Positions 15,438-24,051 of a stretch of DNA of 64,000 nt are shown here, piece after piece (position 1 is the stretch's first letter; each line of letters opens with the position of its first letter). This DNA is from Orrella sp037026685 (GTDB taxonomy: Bacteria > Pseudomonadota > Gammaproteobacteria > Burkholderiales > Burkholderiaceae_B): NCBI RefSeq assembly GCF_037026685.1, contig NZ_JBANET010000013.1:67963-131962 (forward strand), given 5' to 3'. Both the position numbers and the translations under genes were made by a program. The notes below the pieces were generated by a model that was not told the origin of the DNA, searched no databases, and worked only from the letters and a program-made list of their open reading frames with translations.

Positions 15438-15956
15438 ATGGCTAAGATGCAAGGCAGGAATGCCCCGGAGCAACCGGATGACGGCCTTCGCGAGAAGATG
15501 ATCGCGGTCAACCGCGTGAGCAAGGTGGTCAAGGGCGGTCGCACCATGAGCTTTGCCGCGCTGACCGTGGTGGGCGACGGCGACGGCCGCATCGGCATGG
15601 GCAAGGGCAAGGCGCGCGAAGTGCCGGTCGCTGTCCAGAAGGCGATGGAGCAGGCGCGCCGCGGCCAGTTCAAGGTGGCCCTGAAGAACGGCACGCTGCA
15701 CCACACGGTGGTGGGCAAGCACGGCGCCTCGACGGTGCTGATCTCGCCGGCGGCCGAAGGTACCGGCATCATCGCCGGCGGCCCGATGCGCGCGATCTTC
15801 GACGTGATGGGCGTGCGCAACGTGGTTGCCAAGAGCCTGGGCTCGAGCAATCCCTACAACCTGGTGCGTGCCACGTTGAACGGCCTGCGCGCCTCCATGA
15901 CCCCGGCGGAAGTCGCTGCCAAGCGCGGCAAGTCCGTCGAAGAGATCCTGGGATAA
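15438..15956 (+). CDS. rpsE: 30S ribosomal protein S5
   Basis: S5 forms the mRNA entry pore with S3 and S4 and affects decoding accuracy. The 172-residue protein has the N-terminal double-stranded-RNA-binding-like domain (VKGGRTMSFAALTVVGDGDG, about 34-53) and the C-terminal domain with HTVVGKHGASTVLISPA. Confidence 0.99.
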   Translation: MAKMQGRNAPEQPDDGLREKMIAVNRVSKVVKGGRTMSFAALTVVGDGDGRIGMGKGKAREVPVAVQKAMEQARRGQFKVALKNGTLHHTVVGKHGASTVLISPAAEGTGIIAGGPMRAIFDVMGVRNVVAKSLGSSNPYNLVRATLNGLRASMTPAEVAAKRGKSVEEILG

Positions 15957-15959
15957 ATC

Positions 15960-16145
15960 ATGGCTCAGAAACAGATCAAAGTTACCCTGGTGCGCTCTGT
16001 GATCGGCACCAAGCAGGACCACCGCGACACCGTGCGCGGCCTGGGCCTGCGCCGCGTCAACAGCAGCCGCGTGCTGCAGGATACGCCGGAAGTGCGCGGG
16101 ATGATCCGCAAGGTGGATTACCTCGTCTCGGTTTCGGACGTCTAA
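15960..16145 (+). CDS. rpmD: 50S ribosomal protein L30
   Basis: A small 61-residue 50S protein. The product starts MAQKQIKVTLVRSVIGTKQD and contains TVRGLGLRRVNSSRVLQDT, the family signature. It begins 3 nt after the rpsE stop. Confidence 0.99.
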   Translation: MAQKQIKVTLVRSVIGTKQDHRDTVRGLGLRRVNSSRVLQDTPEVRGMIRKVDYLVSVSDV

Positions 16146-16154
16146 GGAATCAAG

Positions 16155-16595
16155 ATGTCGGATATGCAACTGAATTCGATCAAGCCTGCCGAAGGCGCCA
16201 AGCATGCCAAGCGCCGTGTCGGCCGCGGCATCGGCTCGGGCCTGGGCAAGACGGCCGGTCGTGGCCACAAGGGCCAGAAATCGCGTGCGGGCGGCTTTCA
16301 CAAGGTCGGCTTCGAAGGCGGCCAGATGCCGCTGCAGCGTCGCCTGCCCAAGCGCGGCTTCAAGTCGCTGGGCCAGCACCTGTACGCCGAGGTCCGCCTC
16401 TCCGACCTGCAGGCCCTGCCCGTCGACGACATCGACGTGCAGGTGCTCAAGCAGGCCGGCGTGGTCGGCCAGGCCGTTCGCTACGCCAAGGTCATCAAGT
16501 CGGGCGAACTGTCGCGCAAGGTGTCCCTCAAGGGCCTGAGCGCGACGGCCGGCGCGCGCGCCGCGATCGAAGCGGCCGGCGGCTCGCTGGCCTGA
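16155..16595 (+). CDS. rplO: 50S ribosomal protein L15
   Basis: L15 is a late-assembly 50S protein. It has 146 residues with the glycine/arginine-rich N-terminal extension (RRVGRGIGSGLGKTAGRGHK, about 21-40) that threads into rRNA, and FEGGQMPLQRRLPKRGF. It lies immediately before secY. Confidence 0.99.
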   Translation: MSDMQLNSIKPAEGAKHAKRRVGRGIGSGLGKTAGRGHKGQKSRAGGFHKVGFEGGQMPLQRRLPKRGFKSLGQHLYAEVRLSDLQALPVDDIDVQVLKQAGVVGQAVRYAKVIKSGELSRKVSLKGLSATAGARAAIEAAGGSLA

Positions 16596-16609
16596 ACGCG
16601 GGGTGACGA

Positions 16610-17935
16610 GTGGCTAACGCGCAGGCACTGGGCAAGACGGGGGCTCGTTACGGCGATCTGAAGCGCCGTCTCGTGTTTCTCGTGCTGGCCCTGGTGGTTT
16701 ACCGCCTGGGTACGCACATTCCGGTCCCGGGCATCAACCCCGACGCGCTGGCGGACCTGTTCCGCCAGAACGAAGGCGGCATCCTGGGCCTGTTCAACAT
16801 GTTCTCGGGCGGCGCCCTGTCGCGTTTCTCGATCTTCGCCTTGGGGATCATGCCGTATATCTCGGCATCGATCATCATGCAGCTGGCCTCGGTCATCGTG
16901 CCGTCGCTCGAGGCGCTCAAGAAGGAAGGCGAGGCCGGCCGGCGCAAGATCACGCAGTACACCCGCTACGGCACGGTGGCGCTGGCGCTGGTCCAGGCCG
17001 TGGGCATCTCGGTGGCGCTGGAGTCGCAGCCCGGCCTGGTCATCGACCCGGGCATGCTGTTTCGCTTCACCACGGTCGTGACCCTGGTGACGGGCACGAT
17101 GTTCGTGATGTGGCTGGGCGAGCAGATCACCGAGCGCGGGCTGGGCAACGGCATCTCGATCCTGATCTTCGCCGGCATCGTGGCAGGCCTGCCCGCCGCG
17201 CTGGCCGGATTGCTGGATCTGGTGCGCACCAACGCCATGAGCGTGATCTCGGCGCTGTTCATCGTGGCCCTGGCCGTGCTGGTCACCGCCTTCGTGGTGT
17301 TCGTCGAGCGCGGCCAGCGCAAGATCACGGTGAACTACGCCAAGCGGCAGGTGGGCAACAAGGTGTACGGCGGCCAGAGCTCGCATCTGCCGCTCAAGCT
17401 GAACATGGCCGGGGTGATTCCGCCGATCTTCGCGTCGTCGATCATCCTGTTCCCCGCCACCGTCACGAGCTGGTTCTCGACCAACGAAAACATGCGTTGG
17501 CTGAGCGACCTGGCCGCTGCGCTCGCGCCGCGCCAGCCGCTCTACATCACGCTGTATTCCGCGGCCATCATCTTCTTCTGCTTCTTCTACACGGCTCTGG
17601 TTTTCAACAGCCGCGAAACGGCAGACAACTTGAAGAAGAGCGGCGCCTTCGTGCCCGGCATCCGGCCGGGCGACCAGACGGCGCGGTTCATCGACAAGAT
17701 CCTGATGCGCCTGACGCTGGCCGGTGCCCTGTACATCACGCTGGTCTGCCTGCTGCCGGAGTTCCTGGTGATGCGCTGGAACGTGCCCTTCTACTTCGGT
17801 GGCACGTCCCTGCTGATCATCGTGGTGGTCACCATGGATTTCATGGCGCAGGTGCAGGCCTATATGATGTCCCACCAATATGATTCCCTGCTCAAGAAGG
17901 CGAACTTCAAGGGCGGCAATCTGCCGATGCGATAG
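16610..17935 (+). CDS. secY: Protein translocase subunit SecY
   Basis: The channel-forming subunit of the Sec translocon in the inner membrane, 441 residues with about ten membrane segments. Signatures include IPVPGINPDALADLF, FALGIMPYISASIIMQL and, in the middle, TERGLGNGISILIFAGI. Cytoplasmic loop 4 contains ERGQRKITVNYAKRQVG, which is needed for ribosome and SecA contact. The start is GTG (16610). Position between rplO and infA is the usual betaproteobacterial order. Confidence 0.99.
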   Translation: MANAQALGKTGARYGDLKRRLVFLVLALVVYRLGTHIPVPGINPDALADLFRQNEGGILGLFNMFSGGALSRFSIFALGIMPYISASIIMQLASVIVPSLEALKKEGEAGRRKITQYTRYGTVALALVQAVGISVALESQPGLVIDPGMLFRFTTVVTLVTGTMFVMWLGEQITERGLGNGISILIFAGIVAGLPAALAGLLDLVRTNAMSVISALFIVALAVLVTAFVVFVERGQRKITVNYAKRQVGNKVYGGQSSHLPLKLNMAGVIPPIFASSIILFPATVTSWFSTNENMRWLSDLAAALAPRQPLYITLYSAAIIFFCFFYTALVFNSRETADNLKKSGAFVPGIRPGDQTARFIDKILMRLTLAGALYITLVCLLPEFLVMRWNVPFYFGGTSLLIIVVVTMDFMAQVQAYMMSHQYDSLLKKANFKGGNLPMR

Positions 17936-17943
17936 CGAGAAGA

Positions 17944-18162
17944 ATGGCAAAGGACGACGTCATACAAATGCAGGGCGAGGTTCTCGAGAACCTCCCCAAC
18001 GCGACATTCCGCGTCAAGCTAGAGAACGGCCACGTAGTGCTGGGCCACATCTCCGGCAAGATGCGCATGCATTACATCCGGATCCTGCCGGGCGACAAGG
18101 TCACAGTGGAGCTCACGCCCTATGACCTGTCTCGAGCCAGGATCGTCTTCCGCTCCAAGTGA
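17944..18162 (+). CDS. infA: Translation initiation factor IF-1
   Basis: IF-1 is a 72-residue OB-fold protein that blocks the 30S A site during initiation. The product starts MAKDDVIQMQGEVLENLPNA and contains GHISGKMRMHYIRILPGDKV. Cotranscription with secY and rpmJ is typical of beta- and some gammaproteobacteria. Confidence 0.99.
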   Translation: MAKDDVIQMQGEVLENLPNATFRVKLENGHVVLGHISGKMRMHYIRILPGDKVTVELTPYDLSRARIVFRSK

Positions 18163-18195
18163 TCGGGCGGTTTGCGGGAACAACAGGAGTCAACC

Positions 18196-18309
18196 ATGAA
18201 AGTAATGGCATCGGTGAAGCGGATTTGCCGCAATTGCAAAGTCATCAAACGCCACGGCGTCGTGCGCATCATCTGCACCGACCCCCGGCACAAGCAGCGT
18301 CAGGGCTAA
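18196..18309 (+). CDS. rpmJ: 50S ribosomal protein L36 (zinc-binding form)
   Basis: A 37-residue protein with the zinc ribbon complete: Cys11, Cys14, Cys27 and His32 (ICRNCK, then CTDPRHKQRQG). ACAGGAG precedes the ATG at 18196. L36 contacts 23S rRNA near the factor-binding region. The cysteine-containing form indicates zinc-replete expression; a zinc-free paralogue would be elsewhere if present. Confidence 0.98.
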   Translation: MKVMASVKRICRNCKVIKRHGVVRIICTDPRHKQRQG

Positions 18310-18351
18310 AGGCCTGAGCGAAGACGCAACGGATTAAATCAAGGAACAGTC

Positions 18352-18717
18352 ATGGCCCGTATTGCTGGCATCAACATTCCGCCGCAACAGCACGCCGAGA
18401 TCGGTTTGACCGCCATTTTCGGCATCGGTCGCACCCGCGCTCGCAAGATCTGCGAATCGGCCGGCGTGCCCCTGAACAAGAAAGTGAAGGATCTGACCGA
18501 CGCAGAACTCGAGCGCATCCGTGAACACGTTGGCGTGTTCACCGTCGAGGGCGACCTGCGCCGCGAGGTCCAGTTGTCGATCAAGCGCTTGATCGACCTG
18601 GGCAGCTACCGCGGAATGCGCCACAAGCGTGGCCTGCCGCTGCGTGGCCAGCGTACCCGCACCAACGCGCGTACCCGCAAGGGACCGCGCCGCGCCGCTG
18701 CGTCCCTGAAGAAATAA
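18352..18717 (+). CDS. rpsM: 30S ribosomal protein S13
   Basis: S13 contacts the P-site tRNA and L5 across the subunit bridge. The 121-residue protein starts MARIAGINIPPQQHAEI, has GIGRTRARKICESAG and the C-terminal GLPLRGQRTRTNARTRKG. It is the first gene of the alpha-operon part, 42 nt after rpmJ. Confidence 0.99.
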   Translation: MARIAGINIPPQQHAEIGLTAIFGIGRTRARKICESAGVPLNKKVKDLTDAELERIREHVGVFTVEGDLRREVQLSIKRLIDLGSYRGMRHKRGLPLRGQRTRTNARTRKGPRRAAASLKK

Positions 18718-18732
18718 TCGAGGATAGAGAAC

Positions 18733-19134
18733 ATGGCGAAAGCTTCCACCAGCGGCGCCTCGCGCGTGCGCAAGAAGGTCAAGAAGAACGTCTCGGACGG
18801 CATCGCGCACGTGCACGCGTCGTTCAACAACACCATCATCACCATCACCGACCGCCAGGGCAATGCCCTGTCGTGGGCGACCTCGGGTGGCGCGGGCTTC
18901 AAGGGCTCGCGCAAGTCGACCCCCTTCGCCGCACAGGTTGCCGCCGAGACGGCCGGCCGCGTGGCGCTGGAGTACGGCATCAAGACGCTGGAAGTGCGCA
19001 TCAAGGGCCCCGGCCCTGGCCGCGAGTCGTCCGTGCGCGCCCTGAACGCGCTGGGCATCAAGATCTCGAGCATCGCCGACATCACGCCCGTACCGCACAA
19101 CGGCTGCCGTCCGCCGAAGCGTCGCCGCATCTAA
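18733..19134 (+). CDS. rpsK: 30S ribosomal protein S11
   Basis: S11 forms part of the mRNA exit region of the platform. The 133-residue protein has HVHASFNNTIITITDRQGN and the C-terminal VTPVPHNG-type stretch (here ITPVPHNGCRPPKRRRI). Normal length. Confidence 0.99.
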   Translation: MAKASTSGASRVRKKVKKNVSDGIAHVHASFNNTIITITDRQGNALSWATSGGAGFKGSRKSTPFAAQVAAETAGRVALEYGIKTLEVRIKGPGPGRESSVRALNALGIKISSIADITPVPHNGCRPPKRRRI

Positions 19135-19145
19135 AGGGAACCGAC

Positions 19146-19769
19146 ATGGCACGTTATATTGGACCCAAATGCAAGCTCTCGCGCCGCGAGGGCACCGACC
19201 TGTTCCTCAAGAGCGCCCGCCGCTCGCTGGATTCCAAGTGCAAGCTGGATTCCAAGCCCGGCCAGCACGGCCGCACCTCGGGCGCCCGCACCTCCGACTA
19301 CGGCCTGCAGCTGCGCGAGAAGCAAAAGCTCAAGCGCATGTACGGCGTGCTGGAGAAGCAGTTCCGCAAGTACTTCGCCGAGGCCGACCGCCGCCGCGGA
19401 AACACCGGCGAGACGCTGATCCAGCTGCTCGAATCGCGCCTGGACAACGTCGTCTACCGCATGGGCTTCGGCTCGACCCGCGCCGAAGCGCGCCAGCTGG
19501 TCTCGCACCGCGCCGTCGAGGTCAATGGCCGTTCGGCCAACATCCCGTCGCTGCTGGTCAAGGCCGGCGACGTGATCTCGATCCGCGAAAAATCCAAGAG
19601 CCAGGCGCGCATCCGCGAATCGCTGGACCTGGCCGCCGGCATCGGCCTGCCCCAGTGGGTCGAGGTCGATACCAACAAGATGACCGGTACGTTCAAGCAG
19701 GTGCCCGACCGCGCCGACGTCGCCCGCGACGTGAACGAATCGATGGTCGTCGAACTGTATTCGCGTTGA
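19146..19769 (+). CDS. rpsD: 30S ribosomal protein S4
   Basis: S4 is a primary 16S-binding protein that also acts at the mRNA entry site and, in E. coli, represses the alpha operon. The 207-residue product starts MARYIGPKCKLSRREG. It has an S4 RNA-binding domain at about 97-160 (RLDNVVYRMGFGSTRAEARQ, then VEVNGRSANIPS). Ten nucleotides separate it from rpsK. Confidence 0.99.
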   Translation: MARYIGPKCKLSRREGTDLFLKSARRSLDSKCKLDSKPGQHGRTSGARTSDYGLQLREKQKLKRMYGVLEKQFRKYFAEADRRRGNTGETLIQLLESRLDNVVYRMGFGSTRAEARQLVSHRAVEVNGRSANIPSLLVKAGDVISIREKSKSQARIRESLDLAAGIGLPQWVEVDTNKMTGTFKQVPDRADVARDVNESMVVELYSR

Positions 19770-19922
19770 TCGCCAGGCCGGCCCTTCGGGGGCGGCCTGT
19801 CCCGACTTGCAGGAGCCCGCGCTGTCTTTACAGTCGCGGGCTTTGCAGTCACAGGGCCCAGGCCCTTATTTCCATCAGCCTTATCGGTGTAACGAGCCGA
19901 GGGTATTGAAAAGGAATCGTAC
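19770..19922 (+). other. Hairpin-rich spacer between rpsD and rpoA
   Basis: A GC hairpin with a CTTCGGG-type loop lies directly after rpsD (about 19774-19799). A second hairpin, AGCCCGCG (19814-19821) with CGCGGGCT (19835-19842) and an inner CTGT/ACAG, follows. Only short T stretches follow, so these look like attenuators or mRNA-processing structures rather than full terminators. rpoA must still be transcribed, from readthrough or a local promoter. Confidence 0.4.
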
Positions 19923-20909
19923 ATGTCTGTTCAAGGTTTTCTGAAGCCGCGCGCCATCGAAGTCGAACCGATGGGCACCCACCATGCCAAGATCATCATG
20001 GAGCCCTTCGAGCGCGGCTACGGCCACACGCTGGGCAACGCGCTGCGCCGCATCCTGCTGTCGTCGATGACCGGCTACGCGCCCACCGAAGTGCAGATCA
20101 CCGGCGTGGTGCACGAGTACTCCACCGTGCCCGGCGTGCGCGAGGACGTGGTCGACATCCTGCTGAACCTGAAGGGCGTGGTGTTCAAGCTGCACAACCG
20201 CGACGAAGTCACCCTGGTGCTGCGCAAGAGCGGCGAAGGCCCCGTGGTGGCCGGCGACATCGAGCTGCCGCACGACGTCGAGATCATCAACCCCAACCAT
20301 GCCATCGCCACCCTGACCGAGTCGGGCAAGCTGGAGATGCAGATCAAGGTCGAGAAGGGCCGCGGCTACGTGCCCGGCAACGTGCGCGCCCTGAGCGAAG
20401 ACCGCAGCCACACCATCGGCCGCATCGTGCTGGACGCCTCGTTCAGCCCCATCCGCCGCGTGAGCTACGCCGTCGAGAGCGCCCGCGTCGAGCAGCGCAC
20501 CGACCTGGACAAGCTGGTGCTGGACATCGAAACCAACGGCGTGATCTCGCCCGAGGAAGCGGTGCGCCAGTCGGCCCGCATCCTGATGGACCAGATCTCG
20601 GTGTTCGCCGCCCTGGAAGGCGCCGGCGATTCCTACGAAGCCCCGGTGCGCGGCACGCCGCAGATCGACCCCGTGCTGCTGCGCCCGGTCGACGACCTGG
20701 AGCTGACGGTGCGTTCGGCCAACTGCCTGAAGGCCGAGAACATCTACTACATCGGCGACCTGATCCAGCGCACCGAGAACGAGCTGCTCAAGACCCCGAA
20801 CCTGGGCCGCAAGTCGCTCAACGAGATCAAGGAAGTGCTGGCCGCCCGCGGCCTCACCCTCGGCATGAAGCTGGAAAACTGGCCGCCTCTGGGCCTGGAA
20901 AGGCCCTGA
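19923..20909 (+). CDS. rpoA: DNA-directed RNA polymerase subunit alpha
   Basis: The 328-residue alpha subunit. The N-terminal dimerisation domain is at about 1-235 (EPFERGYGHTLGNALRRILL at about 26-45, the assembly signature). The C-terminal domain is at about 250-320 (NCLKAENIYYIGDLIQRTE, then NLGRKSLNEIKEVLAARGL), which contacts UP elements and activators. It is followed by rplQ after an unusually long, structured spacer of 234 bp. Confidence 0.99.
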   Translation: MSVQGFLKPRAIEVEPMGTHHAKIIMEPFERGYGHTLGNALRRILLSSMTGYAPTEVQITGVVHEYSTVPGVREDVVDILLNLKGVVFKLHNRDEVTLVLRKSGEGPVVAGDIELPHDVEIINPNHAIATLTESGKLEMQIKVEKGRGYVPGNVRALSEDRSHTIGRIVLDASFSPIRRVSYAVESARVEQRTDLDKLVLDIETNGVISPEEAVRQSARILMDQISVFAALEGAGDSYEAPVRGTPQIDPVLLRPVDDLELTVRSANCLKAENIYYIGDLIQRTENELLKTPNLGRKSLNEIKEVLAARGLTLGMKLENWPPLGLERP

Positions 20910-20911
20910 GG

Positions 20912-20990
20912 CGGTCAGTTTCGGTGAAGGCTAACTTCGCGCAGCGAAGTTAAGGGGCGTAAGCCCCGGCCGGAACCAAAACTGGCCCCC
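20912..20990 (+). promoter_or_regulatory. Multi-stem RNA structure in the rpoA-rplQ spacer
   Basis: Directly after rpoA, TAACTTCGC/GCGAAGTTA (20932-20940 with 20944-20952) and GGGGC/GCCCC (20954-20967) form two adjacent hairpins. They are enclosed by GGTCAGTTTCGGT (20912-20924) facing ACCAAAACTGGCC (about 20977-20989), complementary apart from one mismatch and a possible G-U. The whole folds as a closed junction. This is more ordered than expected for a plain spacer; function unknown. Confidence 0.45.
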
Positions 20991-21028
20991 GCTTGGACTT
21001 GAGCGTCCCTGAGTTGAAGTAGAATCCG

Positions 21029-21055
21029 GGCCGCGCCTTCGGGCGCAGCCTTTTT
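21029..21055 (+). terminator. Attenuator-like hairpin before rplQ
   Basis: GGC-GCGCC (21029-21037, one mismatch inside) pairs with GGCGC-GCC (21042-21050) around a TTCG loop and is followed by TTTTT (21051-21055). It has the form of an intrinsic terminator, yet it lies between rpoA and rplQ, so partial attenuation or an rplQ-specific promoter downstream is implied. Confidence 0.5.
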
Positions 21056-21143
21056 CCCCACCGACCCGCCAGCATCGCTGGATAGAAGAGTTGGATAACC
21101 GGCGGACCACCGCCTTCTAGATTCGTCTGATAAAGGAAATACC

Positions 21144-21536
21144 ATGCGTCACCGTAACGGACTGCGCAAGCTGAACCGCACCAGCAGCCACCGCCTTGCC
21201 ATGTTCCGCAACATGGCCGTCTCGCTGCTGACCCACGAAGCCATCAAGACCACCCTGCCCAAGGCCAAGGAACTGCGCCGCATCGTCGAGCCGCTGATCA
21301 CCCTGGGCAAGGAGCCCACCCTGGCCAACAAGCGCCTGGCCTTCGCCCGGCTGCGCGACCGCGACGCCGTGGTCAAGCTGTTCGCCGAAATCGGCCCGCG
21401 CTACGCCAACCGCAATGGCGGCTACACCCGTGTGCTGAAGATGGGTTTCCGCCAGGGCGATAACGCGCCCATGGCCTTCATGGAGCTGGTCGACCGCCCC
21501 GAGCCCCAAGAGGCCGAGCAGGCCGACAGCGAGTAA
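21144..21536 (+). CDS. rplQ: 50S ribosomal protein L17
   Basis: L17 lies near the tunnel exit. The 130-residue product starts MRHRNGLRKLNRTSSHR, and contains LLTHEAIKTTLPKAKELRR and NGGYTRVLKMGFRQGDNAPM, all family signatures. It ends the ribosomal cluster. Confidence 0.99.
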   Translation: MRHRNGLRKLNRTSSHRLAMFRNMAVSLLTHEAIKTTLPKAKELRRIVEPLITLGKEPTLANKRLAFARLRDRDAVVKLFAEIGPRYANRNGGYTRVLKMGFRQGDNAPMAFMELVDRPEPQEAEQADSE

Positions 21537-21587
21537 GGCCGGCGGCGCCGCGGCGGCCCGCCGCCCGGCACAAGCAGGTTCGCATCG

Positions 21588-21623
21588 CGCCCCAAGGCTG
21601 GAACGCCAGCCTTGGGGCGTTTT
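21588..21623 (+). terminator. Strong Rho-independent terminator after rplQ
   Basis: A perfect 14-bp stem (21588-21601 with 21606-21619) around an AACG loop, followed by TTTT. It closes the ribosomal and rpoA cluster. Confidence 0.93.
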
Positions 21624-21767
21624 GCATGGCGCGTCCCGATGCCCGGCCCCCTGCCTGGCCGGGCAAGCCGCGGGCCGCAAGCCGATACAATGGGCGGCAT
21701 CCGGCGCGGCGGCCGCTTGCCGTCTTGCAGCCTTCGCCGTCCCGCCGCCTATCGCCAGGAGATCGCC

Positions 21768-22124
21768 ATGACGCAAGAGGACCAAGTCGTGCTGCTGTTC
21801 AGCAACGCGCCCGACCTGCTGCTTGCCAAGCGCATCGCCCACGTGCTGGTCGAAGAGGGCCTGGCTGCCTGCGTGAACCTGGGCGCGCCGATGCTGTCCA
21901 TCTATGGCTGGAAAGGCCAGGTCCAGGCCGATAGCGAGATCCCCATGTGGATCAAGACCACCGCCGGGCGCTGCGAGGCGGCCATCGAAACCCTGGCCCG
22001 CCTGCATCCCTACGAAGTTCCCGAAGCCATCGCCGTGCCGGTGAGCCAGGGCCTGCCCGCCTACCTGGATTGGGTGCGCGCGCAGGCCCAGGGTCCGCTG
22101 CACGGCCCCGAGTCCGATCAATGA
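21768..22124 (+). CDS. cutA: Divalent-cation tolerance protein CutA
   Basis: A small trimeric cytoplasmic protein of the CutA1 family (118 residues), associated with metal tolerance; molecular role still debated. It has LAKRIAHVLVEEGLAACVNL (about 19-38), the IYGWKGQVQADSEI strand pair and LHPYEVPEAIAVPV. The ATG at 21768 has AGGAG at 21757-21761; longer upstream codons are rejected. It overlaps dsbD by ATGA, as in many proteobacteria, where cutA and dsbD are paired. Confidence 0.95.
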   Translation: MTQEDQVVLLFSNAPDLLLAKRIAHVLVEEGLAACVNLGAPMLSIYGWKGQVQADSEIPMWIKTTAGRCEAAIETLARLHPYEVPEAIAVPVSQGLPAYLDWVRAQAQGPLHGPESDQ

Positions 22125-24031
22125 GCGTTCGCCCTTATCCTGCCGGCCTGGCCCCGGCGCCCTGGCTGGCATGGCTGCTGCTGTGCCTGTTCCTGGCGCT
22201 GGGGCTGCTGCCGCGCGCCCACGCGCTGAGCGAGGAGGATTTCCTGCCGCCCGAGCAGGCGTTCCGCTATTCGGCGCAGATGGCCGATCCGCAGACGGTG
22301 CTGGTGCGCTTCGAGGTGGCGCCGGGCTACTACATGTACCGCGACAACTTCCGCGTGGCGCTCGATGGCGGGCCGGGCACGCAGCTTGGGCAGGTGCAGT
22401 ACCCGCCGGGCGTGGTCAAGTACGACCCGACCTTCGAGAAGGACATGGAGGTCTATCCCCAGTCCTTTGCGCTGCGCGTGGCCCTGGGCCCGGCGGCCGG
22501 CCCGGCCACGCTGATGGTCACCAGCCAGGGCTGCGCCGACGCCGGGCTGTGCTACCCGCCCATGGACAGCGCCACGCGCCTGGAGCCCGACGGCAGCGGC
22601 GGCTACCGCATCGCGCAGAGCCTGCCGGTGGTCGAGGGCGGGCGCGCGGCCTGGCAGGGCGGCGGCGGCATGTCGCAGGCCGCCTCGGGCGCGCCGGGCT
22701 GGCTGCAGGCCGGCGACGTCGGCCTGGCCGAGACGCTGGCGCGCTCGAACTGGCTGGCCACCGCCGGGGCGTTCTTCGTGCTGGGGCTGCTGCTGGCCTT
22801 CACGCCTTGCGTGCTGCCGATGGTGCCTATTCTTTCGTCGCTGCTGGTGGGCAAGGGCAGCGCGCCGGTCACGCGCCGGCGCGGCCTGGCGCTGGCCGCG
22901 CTGTATGTGCTGGGCATGTCGGTGGTCTACACGGCCCTGGGCGTGGCCGCGGGCCTGTCGGGCGCGGGCCTGGCGGCCTGGCTGCAGACGCCCTGGGTGC
23001 TGGGCGTGTTCGCCCTGTTGCTGGCGGTGCTGGCGCTGGCCATGTTCGACGTTTTCACGTTCCAGGCCCCGGCCGCCCTGCAGACGCGGCTAAGCGAGAA
23101 GCTGTCCCGCATGCCGGGCGGGCATGGCGCCGGCGCGCTGGTCATGGGCGCGGTTTCCGCGCTGATCGTCGGTCCTTGCGTGGCCGCGCCCCTGGCCGGC
23201 GCCCTGCTTTACCTGTCGCAGACCGGCGATGTGCTGACCGGCGCGCTGGCGCTGTTCGCCCTGGCCTGGGGCATGGGCGTGCCGCTGCTGCTGGTGGGCG
23301 CCTCGGCCGGCGCCCTGCTGCCGCGCGCGGGCGCGTGGATGGAAGGGGTCAAGCGCTTTTTCGGCATGCTGCTGCTGGCCACCGCCTGGTGGATGTTGGC
23401 GCCGGTGCTGCCGGCCTGGGTGCAGATGCTGGGCTGGCTGGCGCTGGCCGCCGCCGGCGCGGTGATGCTGGGCGCCTTCGAGCCGCTGCCGCGCCCGGCG
23501 GGCGTAGGCCGGCTTTTTGCCAAGGCGCTGGGCCTGCTGCTGGCGCTGGCGGCCGTGCTGCTGGGCGTGGGCCTGGCCAGCGGCGGGCGCGACCTGCTGC
23601 AGCCGCTGTCGCACCTGGCGGCCTCGTCCGGCGCGCCGGGGGGGGCCCAGCCGGCCGGCGTGGCCGGCATCAAGGAGCGCTTTGTCCGGGTGCGTTCGAA
23701 CGAAGAGCTCGATGCGTTGCTGGCCGGCAGCACGCAGCCGGTGATGCTGGACTTCTACGCGGACTGGTGCATCGCCTGCAAGGAGATGGAGCGCTTTACC
23801 TTCACCGACCCTGCCGTGGCGGACCGGATGTCGCGCATGCTGCTGGTGCAGGCCGACGTCACCGCCAATACGCCCGAGGACCGGGCCCTGCTCAAGCGTT
23901 TTCGCCTGTTCGGGCCCCCGGGCATCGTGTTTTTCGCGCCCGGCGGCGCGCTGATCCCCGATGCCCGCGTGGTGGGCTTCCAAGGGGCGAACCGCTTCCT
24001 GGCGGTGCTCGAGCGCGTGCAGCAGGACTGA
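22121..24031 (+). CDS. dsbD: Thiol:disulfide interchange protein DsbD
   Basis: An inner-membrane protein that carries electrons from cytoplasmic thioredoxin to periplasmic thiol proteins, including cytochrome c assembly factors. It has 636 residues. A signal peptide ends near AHALSEED. The periplasmic alpha domain has Cys138 and Cys144 (GCADAGLCYP). The eight-helix beta domain has Cys230 (FTPCVLPM) and Cys353 (VGPCVAAPL). The C-terminal thioredoxin-like gamma domain has Cys550/Cys553 (DWCIACKE). All six redox cysteines are present. A DsbD/DipZ route is needed for cytochrome c maturation in Bordetella, and the ccs genes lie 4 kb away. Confidence 0.97.
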   Translation: MSVRPYPAGLAPAPWLAWLLLCLFLALGLLPRAHALSEEDFLPPEQAFRYSAQMADPQTVLVRFEVAPGYYMYRDNFRVALDGGPGTQLGQVQYPPGVVKYDPTFEKDMEVYPQSFALRVALGPAAGPATLMVTSQGCADAGLCYPPMDSATRLEPDGSGGYRIAQSLPVVEGGRAAWQGGGGMSQAASGAPGWLQAGDVGLAETLARSNWLATAGAFFVLGLLLAFTPCVLPMVPILSSLLVGKGSAPVTRRRGLALAALYVLGMSVVYTALGVAAGLSGAGLAAWLQTPWVLGVFALLLAVLALAMFDVFTFQAPAALQTRLSEKLSRMPGGHGAGALVMGAVSALIVGPCVAAPLAGALLYLSQTGDVLTGALALFALAWGMGVPLLLVGASAGALLPRAGAWMEGVKRFFGMLLLATAWWMLAPVLPAWVQMLGWLALAAAGAVMLGAFEPLPRPAGVGRLFAKALGLLLALAAVLLGVGLASGGRDLLQPLSHLAASSGAPGGAQPAGVAGIKERFVRVRSNEELDALLAGSTQPVMLDFYADWCIACKEMERFTFTDPAVADRMSRMLLVQADVTANTPEDRALLKRFRLFGPPGIVFFAPGGALIPDARVVGFQGANRFLAVLERVQQD

Positions 24032-24051
24032 CGCGCCCTCAAGGAAACTCA

